In this document: in pieces, positions 1-6,891 of the stretch
Layout: every line of letters starts with the position of its first letter
How positions within the stretch are numbered: position 1 is the stretch's first letter
NCBI GenBank assembly: GCA_937901145.1
Contig: CALCHE010000212.1
Span: forward strand, 1 to 10,071
DNA from: an uncultured Clostridia bacterium
GTDB taxonomy: Bacteria > Bacillota > Clostridia > Oscillospirales > Acutalibacteraceae
Direction: 5' to 3'
Length of the DNA stretch: 10,071 bases
Made by a program: the position numbers and the translations under genes
The notes under the pieces: generated by a model
The model's database searches: none
What the model saw: only the letters and a program-made list of their open reading frames with translations
What the model was told of the DNA's origin: nothing

Positions 1-903
1 ACTAAGGAACTTATCGAAAAGGAAGGCTTTTTTCTTCACGGCGCCAAGGGTGAGTTCCGTGTGGACTTTACCTGCTACAGCAGCTACGAGGAGCTGGGAG
101 ATGAAAGGTTTGATCTTGTCATAATCGCCACCAAATACGCTGCTATGGCTGAGTGTACCGGAGCTTCTCTTCCCTTTGTGGCTGAGGGCGGTCTCGTGGT
201 CGGTATGCAGAACGGTATTCTTACCGAGGAGCTTGGCGAAATCGTCGGCAGAGATAAGGCTGTCGGCTGTATGATAGGCTTCGGTGCCACAAAAAATAAG
301 GCAAACGACGTGACTATGACCTCCAAGGGTGAATTTTATGTGGGTATGCTTGACGGCAGACGTCCCGTACTTCTGGATGAATTTGCCGAGATGCTGAAGG
401 CGGTTCTTCCCACAGAGGTTACTATGGACATTAAAGGCAGACAGTATTCGAAGCTCATCATTAATTCCTGTATTAATGCCGTAGCTGGTATCACCGGTAA
501 AACTCTCGGTGAAATACTTAAGGATGTCAGAGCGAGAGATCTTTTCCTCAGCATCGCCAGAGAGGGTATGGCAGTAGCAAAGGCTATGGGTATAAAGGTA
601 CCTAAATACGGTGTAATGCTCGAATACAGACTTCTTGCACTCAGTAACGGTAAGCTTTACAATTCTATTTGTAAGCTCGTTGTCCGTGCAGTGGGACTTC
701 TTTATTCCGATGTAAAGCCTTCTACTCTCCAGTCACTTGAAAAGGGCGAAAAGACAGAAATAGATATTCTTAACGGTTACTTTGTTCAGAAGGGTGCCGA
801 ATATTCTGTTTCCACTCCCGTGAATACGAAGCTTGTGGCTATGATTCACGAAATCGAAGAGGGTAAAAGAAAAATTTCATCGGATAATCTCGCAGAGTTT
901 TAA
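1..903 (+). CDS. panE: Ketopantoate reductase family protein (ApbA/PanE), 5' end outside the window
   Basis: The reading frame is open from base 1 and ends at TAA 901-903, so the gene starts upstream. About 300 residues are visible; the missing part should hold the N-terminal GxGxxG NADP-binding loop. The family reduces 2-dehydropantoate to pantoate with NADPH in the cytoplasm, in the pantothenate/CoA pathway. The visible part starts inside the Rossmann domain (DLVIIATKY, then GGLVVGMQNGI). The all-helical C-terminal domain follows, with the catalytic-type Lys in SKLIINSCIN (codon 451-453), the GITGKTLGEIL segment, and the acidic TEIDILNG motif (Glu codon 757-759) followed by STPVN. An in-frame GTG at 61 is not a credible start because conserved fold continues upstream of it. 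The neighbour downstream is convergent, so no operon partner is visible on this side. The family has many paralogs acting on other 2-oxoacids, so the exact substrate is less sure than the fold. Confidence 0.85.
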   Translation, partial: TKELIEKEGFFLHGAKGEFRVDFTCYSSYEELGDERFDLVIIATKYAAMAECTGASLPFVAEGGLVVGMQNGILTEELGEIVGRDKAVGCMIGFGATKNKANDVTMTSKGEFYVGMLDGRRPVLLDEFAEMLKAVLPTEVTMDIKGRQYSKLIINSCINAVAGITGKTLGEILKDVRARDLFLSIAREGMAVAKAMGIKVPKYGVMLEYRLLALSNGKLYNSICKLVVRAVGLLYSDVKPSTLQSLEKGEKTEIDILNGYFVQKGAEYSVSTPVNTKLVAMIHEIEEGKRKISSDNLAEF

Positions 904-915
904 GTTTATTAACTG

Positions 916-958
916 AAAATCCATTGTAAAAGTCCAAGGCTTATACAATGGATTTTTT
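916..958. terminator. Shared terminator between convergent genes
   Basis: A perfect 13-bp inverted repeat (916-928 AAAATCCATTGTA with 944-956 TACAATGGATTTT) surrounds a 15-nt loop. On the + strand the right arm runs into a seven-T tract (953-959), a good intrinsic terminator for the reductase gene. On the - strand the tract is only four U, so it should work less well for the histidine kinase transcript that ends at 967. The position between two convergent stop codons fits a bidirectional terminator. Confidence 0.8.
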
Positions 959-966
959 TCTGTATT

Positions 967-2451
967 TTATTTAGGTGCACATGTTTTTTCTATATCGAAC
1001 CAGAATTCCACACCCTTTTCTCTGTTTATGACACCGTATTTCTGTCCGTGAAGCTCCTGAAGCTTAGCTACTATGGAAAGACCTAAGCCGAAACGGCCTT
1101 CTGCTCGGGAATGAGATTTATCGGCACGGTAGAAGCTCTGCCAGATATTTTCGATGTCTGTACCCGGTATCTGCTTGCCTGTGTTGAATACACTGATTCT
1201 GCAGAATTCGCCCATATCCTGAGAGGTGATAAGGATTTCCTTTTCGAAATCAAGGTGGCTGAGGGCATTTGACAGATAGTTATTGAAAACGTTTGAGAGA
1301 AGCTCTGTGTCACCGTAGCCGTAAAGCTTTTCATCGATTTCTGTCGTTACTTTCGCTTCGACTTCCTTTATACGGTGAGAGCGAAGATTCACGCAGTCCG
1401 TTATGAACGCAGCAATATTGAAGGTGGTTTTGTTTACTCTGTAGTTTTCTGTTCCGTACTGAAGATATTCCATCAGTCTGGAGACAAGATTATTCATTTT
1501 ATCCGATTCTTCGATTATTATGTCGCAGAATTCCTCAGTTGTGTCACAGCCTATGCCGAATTTCATTCCTTCTGCATATCCCTGTATTATAGAAATAGGG
1601 GTTTTCAGCTCGTGAGAAACATTGGCCATAAATGAGCGCATAGTCTTTTCCATTCGTCTTTTCATTTCGATGTCCATTTCGAGACGTCTGTTTTCGCTTT
1701 GCAGCTCACCCATAGCGTTACTAAGAGAAGCGGACAGGCTGTTTATGTTTGATCCAAGCTCATGAATTTCCTTGATTTTAAAGGAAGGACAGGTTTCACC
1801 GAAATCCATATTTATGATGCGTTTGGTTTTTTCGTTGATTATGAGCAGGGGATTGATAACCGAGTAAGCATAAATCAGAGCTATGGAAAGAATAATAAAG
1901 CTGAGGATAAGCGTGGTTATGAAAAAGGCCCAGCTTGCTGTCGCGGCATTACTTTTTACAGCATCGAGAGAACGGTAAATTTCGATTCCGTTGTTACGGC
2001 CGAAGAAATGACCGTAAACTATGTATTCTGCTGAAGTGTAGTATTCCTGCCTGAGCTCGTAATAGCTTCCGTCAGGATTTTCCGTATGGGATTTGATTTT
2101 CATAATACGGGGCTTGAGTTCCTCTTTGCTGCCTTTTTCATCGGGCTCGTAAACGACGTCGTTACTGTCCGTAGTGTAAAAGAGGGTTTCACGGGGGGAA
2201 TATATCTCTATATATACGTCCCAATTTGCTTCGTAATCAGAGAGAATATTTTTATAATCCTCTTTGCGGAAATCGATTTCGGTTATACGGTCTGCTATCA
2301 GAGTCATACCCTTCTGTGTGGCGAAAATATACAGGTCATCCATAAAGGCGAACTGTACCACACTGGAAAAAAACAGCGCAATACACAGAAGAAGAATAAC
2401 TACAAATGAGGTTCTCCGTTTAAGCGGAGCTTTTCTTTTTCCGTTTTTCAT
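967..2451 (-). CDS. Membrane sensor histidine kinase (HAMP-HisKA-HATPase)
   Basis: This 494-residue protein is a sensor kinase of a two-component system. A basic N-terminus (residues 1-13) precedes TM1 (about 15-37). An extracytoplasmic sensor region of about 130 residues follows, then TM2 (about 173-198), a HAMP linker (about 199-250) and a coiled segment. The HisKA H-box has the phospho-acceptor His280 in NVSHELKTP. The ATPase domain shows the N-box (NVFNNYLSNALSH, about 387-399), the G1 box with NTG (423-425) in place of the textbook DxG, the F-box IWQSFYRAD, and the G2 box GRFGLGLSIV (452-461). NTG at G1 is common in VanS-like Gram-positive kinases and is not a defect. The start ATG abuts the stop of the upstream regulator gene, with GAGGAA six bases upstream. 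The sensor region has no motif I recognise, so the signal is unknown. Confidence 0.92.
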   Translation of the reverse strand: MKNGKRKAPLKRRTSFVVILLLCIALFFSSVVQFAFMDDLYIFATQKGMTLIADRITEIDFRKEDYKNILSDYEANWDVYIEIYSPRETLFYTTDSNDVVYEPDEKGSKEELKPRIMKIKSHTENPDGSYYELRQEYYTSAEYIVYGHFFGRNNGIEIYRSLDAVKSNAATASWAFFITTLILSFIILSIALIYAYSVINPLLIINEKTKRIINMDFGETCPSFKIKEIHELGSNINSLSASLSNAMGELQSENRRLEMDIEMKRRMEKTMRSFMANVSHELKTPISIIQGYAEGMKFGIGCDTTEEFCDIIIEESDKMNNLVSRLMEYLQYGTENYRVNKTTFNIAAFITDCVNLRSHRIKEVEAKVTTEIDEKLYGYGDTELLSNVFNNYLSNALSHLDFEKEILITSQDMGEFCRISVFNTGKQIPGTDIENIWQSFYRADKSHSRAEGRFGLGLSIVAKLQELHGQKYGVINREKGVEFWFDIEKTCAPK

Positions 2452-2463
2452 TTAAATTTCCTC
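2452..2463 (-). promoter_or_regulatory. Coupled stop/start junction and ribosome binding site of the kinase gene
   Basis: On the - strand the regulator's TAA (2452-2454) is directly followed by the kinase ATG (2449-2451), with no intervening base. The kinase Shine-Dalgarno GAGGAA (2458-2463) lies within the last codons of the regulator gene, six bases before the start. This arrangement implies translational coupling and a fixed ratio of the two proteins. Confidence 0.8.
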
Positions 2464-3132
2464 TATTTTGTAGCCGATACCGTAAACGGTTTTCAGATGC
2501 ATAGCACCCCAGTCGCCGAGCTTCGTTCTCAGTCTTGCCACGTGGGAATCGACGGTACGGATGTCTCCTGTGAAATCGTAGCCCCACACGCTGTCCAGCA
2601 GCTGCTCTCTGGAGAAGACTCTGCCGGGAGCCTCGAGAAATTTTTTGAGAATATTGTATTCTTTGAGAGTAAGGTCGATTTCCTTACCGCTCAGGCGTAC
2701 CTCGTGGGCGTTGTCGTTAAAAATGAGGTCATTGAACTTTTTCTCATCGTTTGCGACAGATTTGGATCCGCTTCGTCTGAGAAGAGCTTCGACTCTTTTT
2801 ACTAAAATCGACGGGCTGAAGGGTTTGGTTACATAGTCATCTGCGCCTGATTCATAGCCCATAAGCTCATCGAATTCTTCGCTTCTTGCCGTGAGGATGA
2901 TGACGGGAAGATTTGAGGTTTCTCTGATTTTCTTTGTGACCTCCCAGCCATTGAGACCGGGCATCATAATGTCGAGAATGATAAGGCTGAGACTGTCCTT
3001 ATGCTTTGTGAAAAGCTCATAAGCTTCGTCACCGTCCTGTGCTTCTATGACATTGTAGCCTGCTTGTCTGAGAAAGTCGCCTACAAGCTTTCTTATTCTT
3101 ACTTCATCGTCTGCGATAATAATGTTTTCCAT
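2452..3132 (-). CDS. OmpR/PhoB-family response regulator
   Basis: This 226-residue DNA-binding regulator is the partner of the histidine kinase encoded immediately downstream. The receiver domain (about 1-115) shows the acidic pair Asp8-Asp9, the phospho-acceptor Asp54 in LIILDIMMPG, Thr81 in ILTAR, and Lys103 in VTKPF. A winged-helix effector domain (about 130-226) follows, with LTLKEYNILKKFL, SREQLLDSVWG, the RTVDSHVARLRTKLG recognition helix and TVYGIGYKI. I chose ATG 3130-3132 because AAAGGAG lies 11 bases upstream and the protein then begins MENIIIADDE, the normal receiver start. An in-frame GTG at 3151-3153 would place the start upstream of that ribosome binding site and add seven unrelated residues. 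The gene is transcribed away from the glycan cassette. Its targets, possibly including its own promoter, cannot be read from the sequence. Confidence 0.95.
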   Translation of the reverse strand: MENIIIADDEVRIRKLVGDFLRQAGYNVIEAQDGDEAYELFTKHKDSLSLIILDIMMPGLNGWEVTKKIRETSNLPVIILTARSEEFDELMGYESGADDYVTKPFSPSILVKRVEALLRRSGSKSVANDEKKFNDLIFNDNAHEVRLSGKEIDLTLKEYNILKKFLEAPGRVFSREQLLDSVWGYDFTGDIRTVDSHVARLRTKLGDWGAMHLKTVYGIGYKIEEI

Positions 3133-3143
3133 CAGAAAAGATT

Positions 3144-3150
3144 CTCCTTT
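3144..3150 (-). promoter_or_regulatory. Ribosome binding site deciding the regulator start
   Basis: AAAGGAG on the - strand sits 11 bases before ATG 3130-3132. It lies downstream of the alternative GTG at 3151-3153, which excludes that GTG as the main start. Confidence 0.75.
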
Positions 3151-3164
3151 CACAGTTTATTAAT

Positions 3165-3193
3165 ATTCTACCATATATCATAGCTTAATACAA
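3165..3193 (-). promoter_or_regulatory. Predicted sigma-A promoter of the two-component operon
   Basis: On the - strand, -35 TTGTAT (3188-3193), a 17-base spacer and -10 TAGAAT (3165-3170) are seen. TGG directly before the -10 gives an extended -10 (TGn). Transcription would start near 3158, leaving a leader of about 25 bases that contains the AAAGGAG site. This is motif matching only. Confidence 0.65.
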
Positions 3194-3265
3194 TGCAGAA
3201 AATATCACGATTTATTGAATTTTTTTTAACAAACGGGCCCACTGAAAGTTTTAGCGGTTATTTTA

Positions 3266-3279
3266 TTGACACTTGGCAA
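3266..3279. promoter_or_regulatory. Operator-like imperfect palindrome over the -35 box
   Basis: TTGACA and TGGCAA form arms matching at five of six positions around a CT centre. The site covers the -35 hexamer and the start of the spacer, where a repressor would block polymerase. It is short, partly made of the -35 itself, and found once only, so a chance match is quite possible. Confidence 0.25.
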
Positions 3280-3294
3280 TAAATAGTATAAAAT
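3266..3294 (+). promoter_or_regulatory. Predicted sigma-A promoter of the glycan cassette
   Basis: A perfect -35 TTGACA (3266-3271) and -10 TAAAAT (3289-3294, five of six to consensus) are separated by 17 bases. TATAAA at 3287-3292 is an alternative -10 with a 15-base spacer, which is less likely. Transcription would start near 3301 and leave a leader of about 60 bases before ATG 3360. It faces away from the regulator promoter about 70 bases to its left. Confidence 0.7.
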
Positions 3295-3347
3295 TATGAT
3301 GTTGTATTTTGTTATAAAACAAGAAAGGTAAAGACATTCAGTTGTCT

Positions 3348-3356
3348 GAGGTAGGA
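3348..3356 (+). promoter_or_regulatory. Ribosome binding site deciding the GH36 start
   Basis: GAGGTAGGA precedes ATG 3360-3362, with GAGG eight bases from the start. A TTG at 3342 is in frame, but it lies upstream of this site and has only a distant AAAGG before it, so ATG 3360 is preferred. Confidence 0.7.
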
Positions 3357-3359
3357 AAT

Positions 3360-5708
3360 ATGATTTATATCAACAAAGAAAACGTTTTCCATTTGCAGAG
3401 TGAAAAAACCAGCTACATATTCAGAGCTCTTCCCACAGGTCAGCTCGAAGGTATGTACTACGGCAGAAAAGTAAGAAACAGCGACGACTTTACTTATCTC
3501 TACGATAAGCATGCTTCAGGTTACAGTAACTCTACTCCTTACTGTCAGAAAGACAAATCTCTTTCACTTGACCATATCGCTCTCGAATATTCTGCTTACG
3601 GTAAGGGTGACTACCGTATTCCCGCTATGCAGCTTATGCCTGAGGACGGTATTTTTACTACTGATTTCAAATATAAATCCCACGCAGTTACTAAGGTTAA
3701 GCCTGAGCTTCACGGACTTCCATCCAGTTACGGTGACAGTGACACTCTTACTGTTGTTCTCGAGGATGCGGCTCTTAAGGCAGAGCTTCACCTTTTCTAC
3801 ACTGTTTTCAGCGAATGTAATGTTATCACCAGAAGTGCCCGCCTCATCAATAAGGGTGACAGCACTATCAAAATCCACTCTCTTATGAGTATGCAGCTCG
3901 ACCTTCAGAGAGGGGACTATGTGATGCTTTCCTTCGACGGTGCCTGGGCCAGAGAAAGATATAAGAACGAAAGACCTCTCGTTCCCGGTGTATGTGAAAT
4001 CGGCTCTATCGCAGGTTATTCTTCAAACCGTCATAATCCCTTCTTCGCTATCAGAGAAAAGGATACCACAGAGCATAACGGTAACTGCTATGGCTTTAAC
4101 CTTGTTTATTCAGGTAACCATACTGCCAGAGCAGAGGTTTCCACTCACGGTCTGGTAAGAATTCAGAACGGTATCAATCCCTTTGAATTCGAATGGCACC
4201 TCGGTGCAGGCGAGTCCTTCGATACTCCCGAAGCAGTTATGACCTTCAGCCACGAGGGCCTCAACGGTATGAGCCATAATATGCACGATTTCGTTAATGA
4301 GCACATCGTAAGAGGCTACTGGAAGGGTAAGGAGCGCCCTGTTCTCGTAAATAACTGGGAATGCACCACCTTTAGCTTCACTGAAAAGAAAATCCTCGAA
4401 ATCGCCAAGGCTACAAAGAATATCGGTGCTGAAATGTTTGTTCTTGATGACGGCTGGTTCGGAAAAAGAAACAACGACAAGGCCGGTCTCGGTGACTGGT
4501 ATGTAAATATGAAAAAGCTTCCCAGCGGTATCGGCGGTCTTGCTAAAAAGGTTAACGATATGGGACTCAAGTTCGGTCTGTGGGTAGAGCCTGAAATGGT
4601 TAACCCTGATTCCGATCTTTACCGTGAGCATCCCGACTGGGCCATGACCACAGATAAGTATGAGCCTTCACAGGGCCGAAATCAGCTTACTCTCGACCTT
4701 ACCAGAAGTGATGTCCGTGAATACATCATCAATACTATGACCGATGTTTTCCGTTACGGCAATATCGAATACATCAAATGGGATAATAACCGTCAGTTCT
4801 CAGACGTATTCTCACGTCAGAAGGGCGCTAAAAGCGGTGAATATTTCCACAGATTCATTTTAGGACTTTACGAAATATGGGATGCTCTTATCGGCCGCTT
4901 CCCCGAAATCCTCTTTGAGGCCTGTTCCAGCGGCGGTAACCGTTTCGATCTGGGTACCTTCTGCTATATGCCTCAGTGCTGGACAAGTGACAACACTGAC
5001 GTTCTTGACAGACTTTACATTCAGAGCGGCACATCCTACGGCTATCCTCAGTCTGTTACCACCATGCACGTTGCAGCATCCATGAGCTTTGCAAACTTCC
5101 GTGCACAGAGCATCGACCACCGTTTCAATGTTTCTGCATTCGGTGTTCTCGGTTACGAGCTCGATGTTACTATGCTTTCCGATCTCGACAGAGCCAGAGT
5201 TAAAAAGCAGATCGAATTCTACAAACAGCACAGAAAGCTTTTACAGTTCGGTGACTACTCACGCACAGGTGACATCACTGTGGACGATAAGGTTATGTGG
5301 CAGATTACTGCCAAGGATAAGAGCGAGGCTATGCTCGGCTACTTCGTAGACAGAGTAAGACCTAACTGGGGTAACGATGTTATCAAATTCTGTGACCTTA
5401 ACGAAGACTTTACCTATGATATGAATGTCCGCACACAGGTTCTCGAATTCAAAAACTTCGGTGAAATGATCAATGTTCCTCTGCCGAAGAAAATGGATCT
5501 CGAGGACGGAAAAATGTTTGACTTCCTCTGTAAGACCGTCAAGCTCCGCAACGAAAAAGAGGATTACACCCTCGGCGGTGACGCTCTTATGAACTCAGGC
5601 TTCAAGCCCAAACAGCCCTTTAACTACAGCGGCTTCAATTTCTCAAATTCCAGAATGCTTTTCGATAACGATTCGAGAATGTATTATCTCAAAAAAACTG
5701 ACAAATAA
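3360..5708 (+). CDS. GH36 alpha-galactosidase-type glycoside hydrolase, cytoplasmic
   Basis: This 782-residue retaining hydrolase of family GH36 (clan GH-D) should remove terminal alpha-galactose, or possibly alpha-GalNAc, from oligosaccharides. Domains are an N-terminal beta-supersandwich (about 1-320), a TIM barrel (about 325-650) and a C-terminal beta domain. Landmarks are NNWECTTF, VLDDGWFGKRN with Asp363-Asp364, LGDWYVN, FGLWVEPEMVNPDSDLY, the nucleophile Asp475 in IKWDNNR, CSSGGNRFD (Cys522), and the acid/base Asp544 in WTSDNTD. Length and spacing match tetrameric bacterial enzymes such as Geobacillus AgaA (Asp478/Asp548, from memory). There is no signal peptide, so the substrate must be imported. 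It is the first gene of the cassette, 19 bases before the kinase. The segment around 573-590 (ASMSFANFRAQ) departs from the NHQT/NAQT-type sequence I expect there, which leaves the exact specificity open. Confidence 0.93.
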   Translation: MIYINKENVFHLQSEKTSYIFRALPTGQLEGMYYGRKVRNSDDFTYLYDKHASGYSNSTPYCQKDKSLSLDHIALEYSAYGKGDYRIPAMQLMPEDGIFTTDFKYKSHAVTKVKPELHGLPSSYGDSDTLTVVLEDAALKAELHLFYTVFSECNVITRSARLINKGDSTIKIHSLMSMQLDLQRGDYVMLSFDGAWARERYKNERPLVPGVCEIGSIAGYSSNRHNPFFAIREKDTTEHNGNCYGFNLVYSGNHTARAEVSTHGLVRIQNGINPFEFEWHLGAGESFDTPEAVMTFSHEGLNGMSHNMHDFVNEHIVRGYWKGKERPVLVNNWECTTFSFTEKKILEIAKATKNIGAEMFVLDDGWFGKRNNDKAGLGDWYVNMKKLPSGIGGLAKKVNDMGLKFGLWVEPEMVNPDSDLYREHPDWAMTTDKYEPSQGRNQLTLDLTRSDVREYIINTMTDVFRYGNIEYIKWDNNRQFSDVFSRQKGAKSGEYFHRFILGLYEIWDALIGRFPEILFEACSSGGNRFDLGTFCYMPQCWTSDNTDVLDRLYIQSGTSYGYPQSVTTMHVAASMSFANFRAQSIDHRFNVSAFGVLGYELDVTMLSDLDRARVKKQIEFYKQHRKLLQFGDYSRTGDITVDDKVMWQITAKDKSEAMLGYFVDRVRPNWGNDVIKFCDLNEDFTYDMNVRTQVLEFKNFGEMINVPLPKKMDLEDGKMFDFLCKTVKLRNEKEDYTLGGDALMNSGFKPKQPFNYSGFNFSNSRMLFDNDSRMYYLKKTDK

Positions 5709-5717
5709 AAAAAGGAC

Positions 5718-5721
5718 GGAG
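5718..5721 (+). promoter_or_regulatory. Ribosome binding site of the sugar kinase gene
   Basis: GGAG (within AAGGACGGAG) lies six bases before ATG 5728-5730, in the 19-base gap after the GH36 stop. The short gap and lack of a terminator support co-transcription with the GH36 gene. Confidence 0.75.
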
Positions 5722-5727
5722 AATATA

Positions 5728-6834
5728 ATGTCTATAAAGAATGAAATTAAGATTCTTGCCGTCCGCTTCGGTATAGAGGGCGAGCTCATTGATTTCAGCG
5801 TTTACACTGACGGTCACATCAACTCCACTTACCGTGCTTCCTTTGAAAACGGAGATAAGTATATCGTTCAGGGAATTAATACCCATGTGTTCAAAAATCC
5901 CGACGAGCTTATGGAAAACATCGTCAATGTAACGAAATACCTTAAAGAAAAAATCGACGAATCGGGTAAGGATAGCTCCAGACAGTGTCTTGAATTTCTT
6001 CAGGCTGATACCGGCAAATATTATCTTTATCACGAGGATAAATGCTGGAGAATTTACCGCTTTATCGATAAGTCCTATACTATCAACTACATCAAAAACC
6101 GTAGCTTTTTCGAAAGTGCGGGTAAGGCTTTCGGCCATTTCCAGAGAAATCTCAGCGGTTATCCTATGGAGACTTTATATGAAACTATCAAAGATTTTCA
6201 TAACACTCCTAAGAGAGTTGAAACCCTGGAGGCCTCTGTCGCTGCCGATGTAAAGGGCAGAGTGAAGGAAGTAGAAGCTGAAATAAAATTCGCTCTTGAC
6301 AGAAAAAAGGATGCGAAGGTGCTTCTCGATCTCTACAGTGAGGGACTTATTCCCTTAAGGGTAACTCATAACGATACCAAGCTTAACAATGTTCTTTTCG
6401 ACGAAGAGACCAATGATGCTATCTGTGTTATCGATCTTGATACGATTATGCCCGGCTTCTCTCTCTACGATTTCGGTGATGCTATCCGTTTCGGCGGTAA
6501 TACTACCAAAGAGGATGACGCCAATCTCGATAATGTCAATATCTCCATCGAGCTTTTCAGAAGCTATACCAAAGGCTTCCTGAGCACCTGTGCCAAAGCT
6601 CTCACCAGGTCAGAGGTTGATCATCTCGCTTTCTCTGCCAAGCTGATGACTTATGAGTGCGGTGTCCGATTCCTTACTGATTATCTCGACGGTGATGTAT
6701 ATTTCAGAACAGAATATCCCGGTCATAATCTCGTAAGAGCCAGAAATCAGTTCAAGCTCGTAGAGGAAATCGAAAATAATCTCGACAGAATGAAAGAAAT
6801 TGTAGAGGAAATTTATCTCGAAGCAATTAAATAA
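5728..6834 (+). CDS. NahK-like anomeric sugar 1-kinase (aminoglycoside phosphotransferase fold)
   Basis: This 368-residue protein has the choline/aminoglycoside-kinase fold and resembles N-acetylhexosamine 1-kinase (NahK/LnpB, about 359 residues in bifidobacteria). NahK phosphorylates GlcNAc or GalNAc, and weakly galactose, at C1 with ATP. The N-lobe shows the YTDGHINSTYRA loop (about 28-39) and KYIVQGINTHVFKNP with the ATP-lobe strands. The C-lobe has the catalytic Asp216 in THNDTKLNN and the Mg-binding Asp236 and Asp238 in IDLDTIMPG, then YDFGDAIRFGGN. It is soluble, without signal or membrane segments. It sits between two glycosidase genes, so it probably traps a sugar that one of them releases. 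In bifidobacteria NahK works with lacto-N-biose phosphorylase, GalT and GalE; none of these is in this window. Other members of this broad family are often misnamed 'mucin desulfatase' or homoserine kinase. The kinase fold is sure, the sugar less so. Confidence 0.82.
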   Translation: MSIKNEIKILAVRFGIEGELIDFSVYTDGHINSTYRASFENGDKYIVQGINTHVFKNPDELMENIVNVTKYLKEKIDESGKDSSRQCLEFLQADTGKYYLYHEDKCWRIYRFIDKSYTINYIKNRSFFESAGKAFGHFQRNLSGYPMETLYETIKDFHNTPKRVETLEASVAADVKGRVKEVEAEIKFALDRKKDAKVLLDLYSEGLIPLRVTHNDTKLNNVLFDEETNDAICVIDLDTIMPGFSLYDFGDAIRFGGNTTKEDDANLDNVNISIELFRSYTKGFLSTCAKALTRSEVDHLAFSAKLMTYECGVRFLTDYLDGDVYFRTEYPGHNLVRARNQFKLVEEIENNLDRMKEIVEEIYLEAIK

Positions 6835-6844
6835 TCAAACCTTT

Positions 6845-6870
6845 CGGCAATACATCTTTATGTATTGCCG
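6845..6870 (+). promoter_or_regulatory. Intra-operon hairpin between kinase and GH110 genes
   Basis: A perfect 11-bp stem (6845-6855 CGGCAATACAT with 6860-6870 ATGTATTGCCG) closes a four-base loop, CTTT. It is followed by only four T (6875-6878) five bases later, so full termination is unlikely. The GH110 ribosome binding site begins nine bases after the stem. Likely roles are partial attenuation, RNA processing, or 3'-end protection of the GH36-kinase transcript, giving lower GH110 expression. Confidence 0.7.
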
Positions 6871-6878
6871 ATGCTTTT

Positions 6879-6884
6879 AGGAGG
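6879..6884 (+). promoter_or_regulatory. Consensus ribosome binding site deciding the GH110 start
   Basis: AGGAGG lies seven bases before GTG 6892-6894. In-frame TTG 6865 and ATG 6871 lie upstream of or within the leader hairpin region and lack their own binding site, so GTG 6892 is the start. Confidence 0.8.
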
Positions 6885-6891
6885 CGGTACT

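Noticed and set aside
1375..2409. Several + strand open frames of 86-107 codons opposite the histidine kinase
   Set aside because: The kinase on the - strand has all its catalytic boxes in order; the + strand frames are shadows.
3133..3153. Longer response regulator starting at GTG 3151-3153
   Set aside because: The GTG lies upstream of the AAAGGAG site, and the seven extra residues precede the normal receiver start MENIIIADDE.
3245..3262. Possible catabolite-responsive (cre) site around TTTTAGCGGTTATTTT upstream of the cassette
   Set aside because: Aligned on the central CG it has about four mismatches to the cre consensus, including the conserved TG and CA ends.
3342..3359. TTG start for the GH36 protein
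   Set aside because: ATG 3360 has GAGG at eight bases; the TTG lies upstream of that site and is a rarer start.
4110..4631. 173-codon open frame on the - strand inside the GH36 gene
   Set aside because: It is antisense to conserved GH36 catalytic motifs, has no recognisable domain and no convincing ribosome binding site; it reflects codon bias of the real gene.
5689..6138. 149-codon open frame on the - strand over the kinase start
   Set aside because: It lies opposite the conserved kinase N-lobe and crosses the GH36-kinase junction; no family resemblance.
6865..6891. Upstream TTG 6865 or ATG 6871 as GH110 start, giving a MPMLLGGG leader
   Set aside because: These lie in the hairpin and before the consensus AGGAGG; the short stretch is not a signal peptide.
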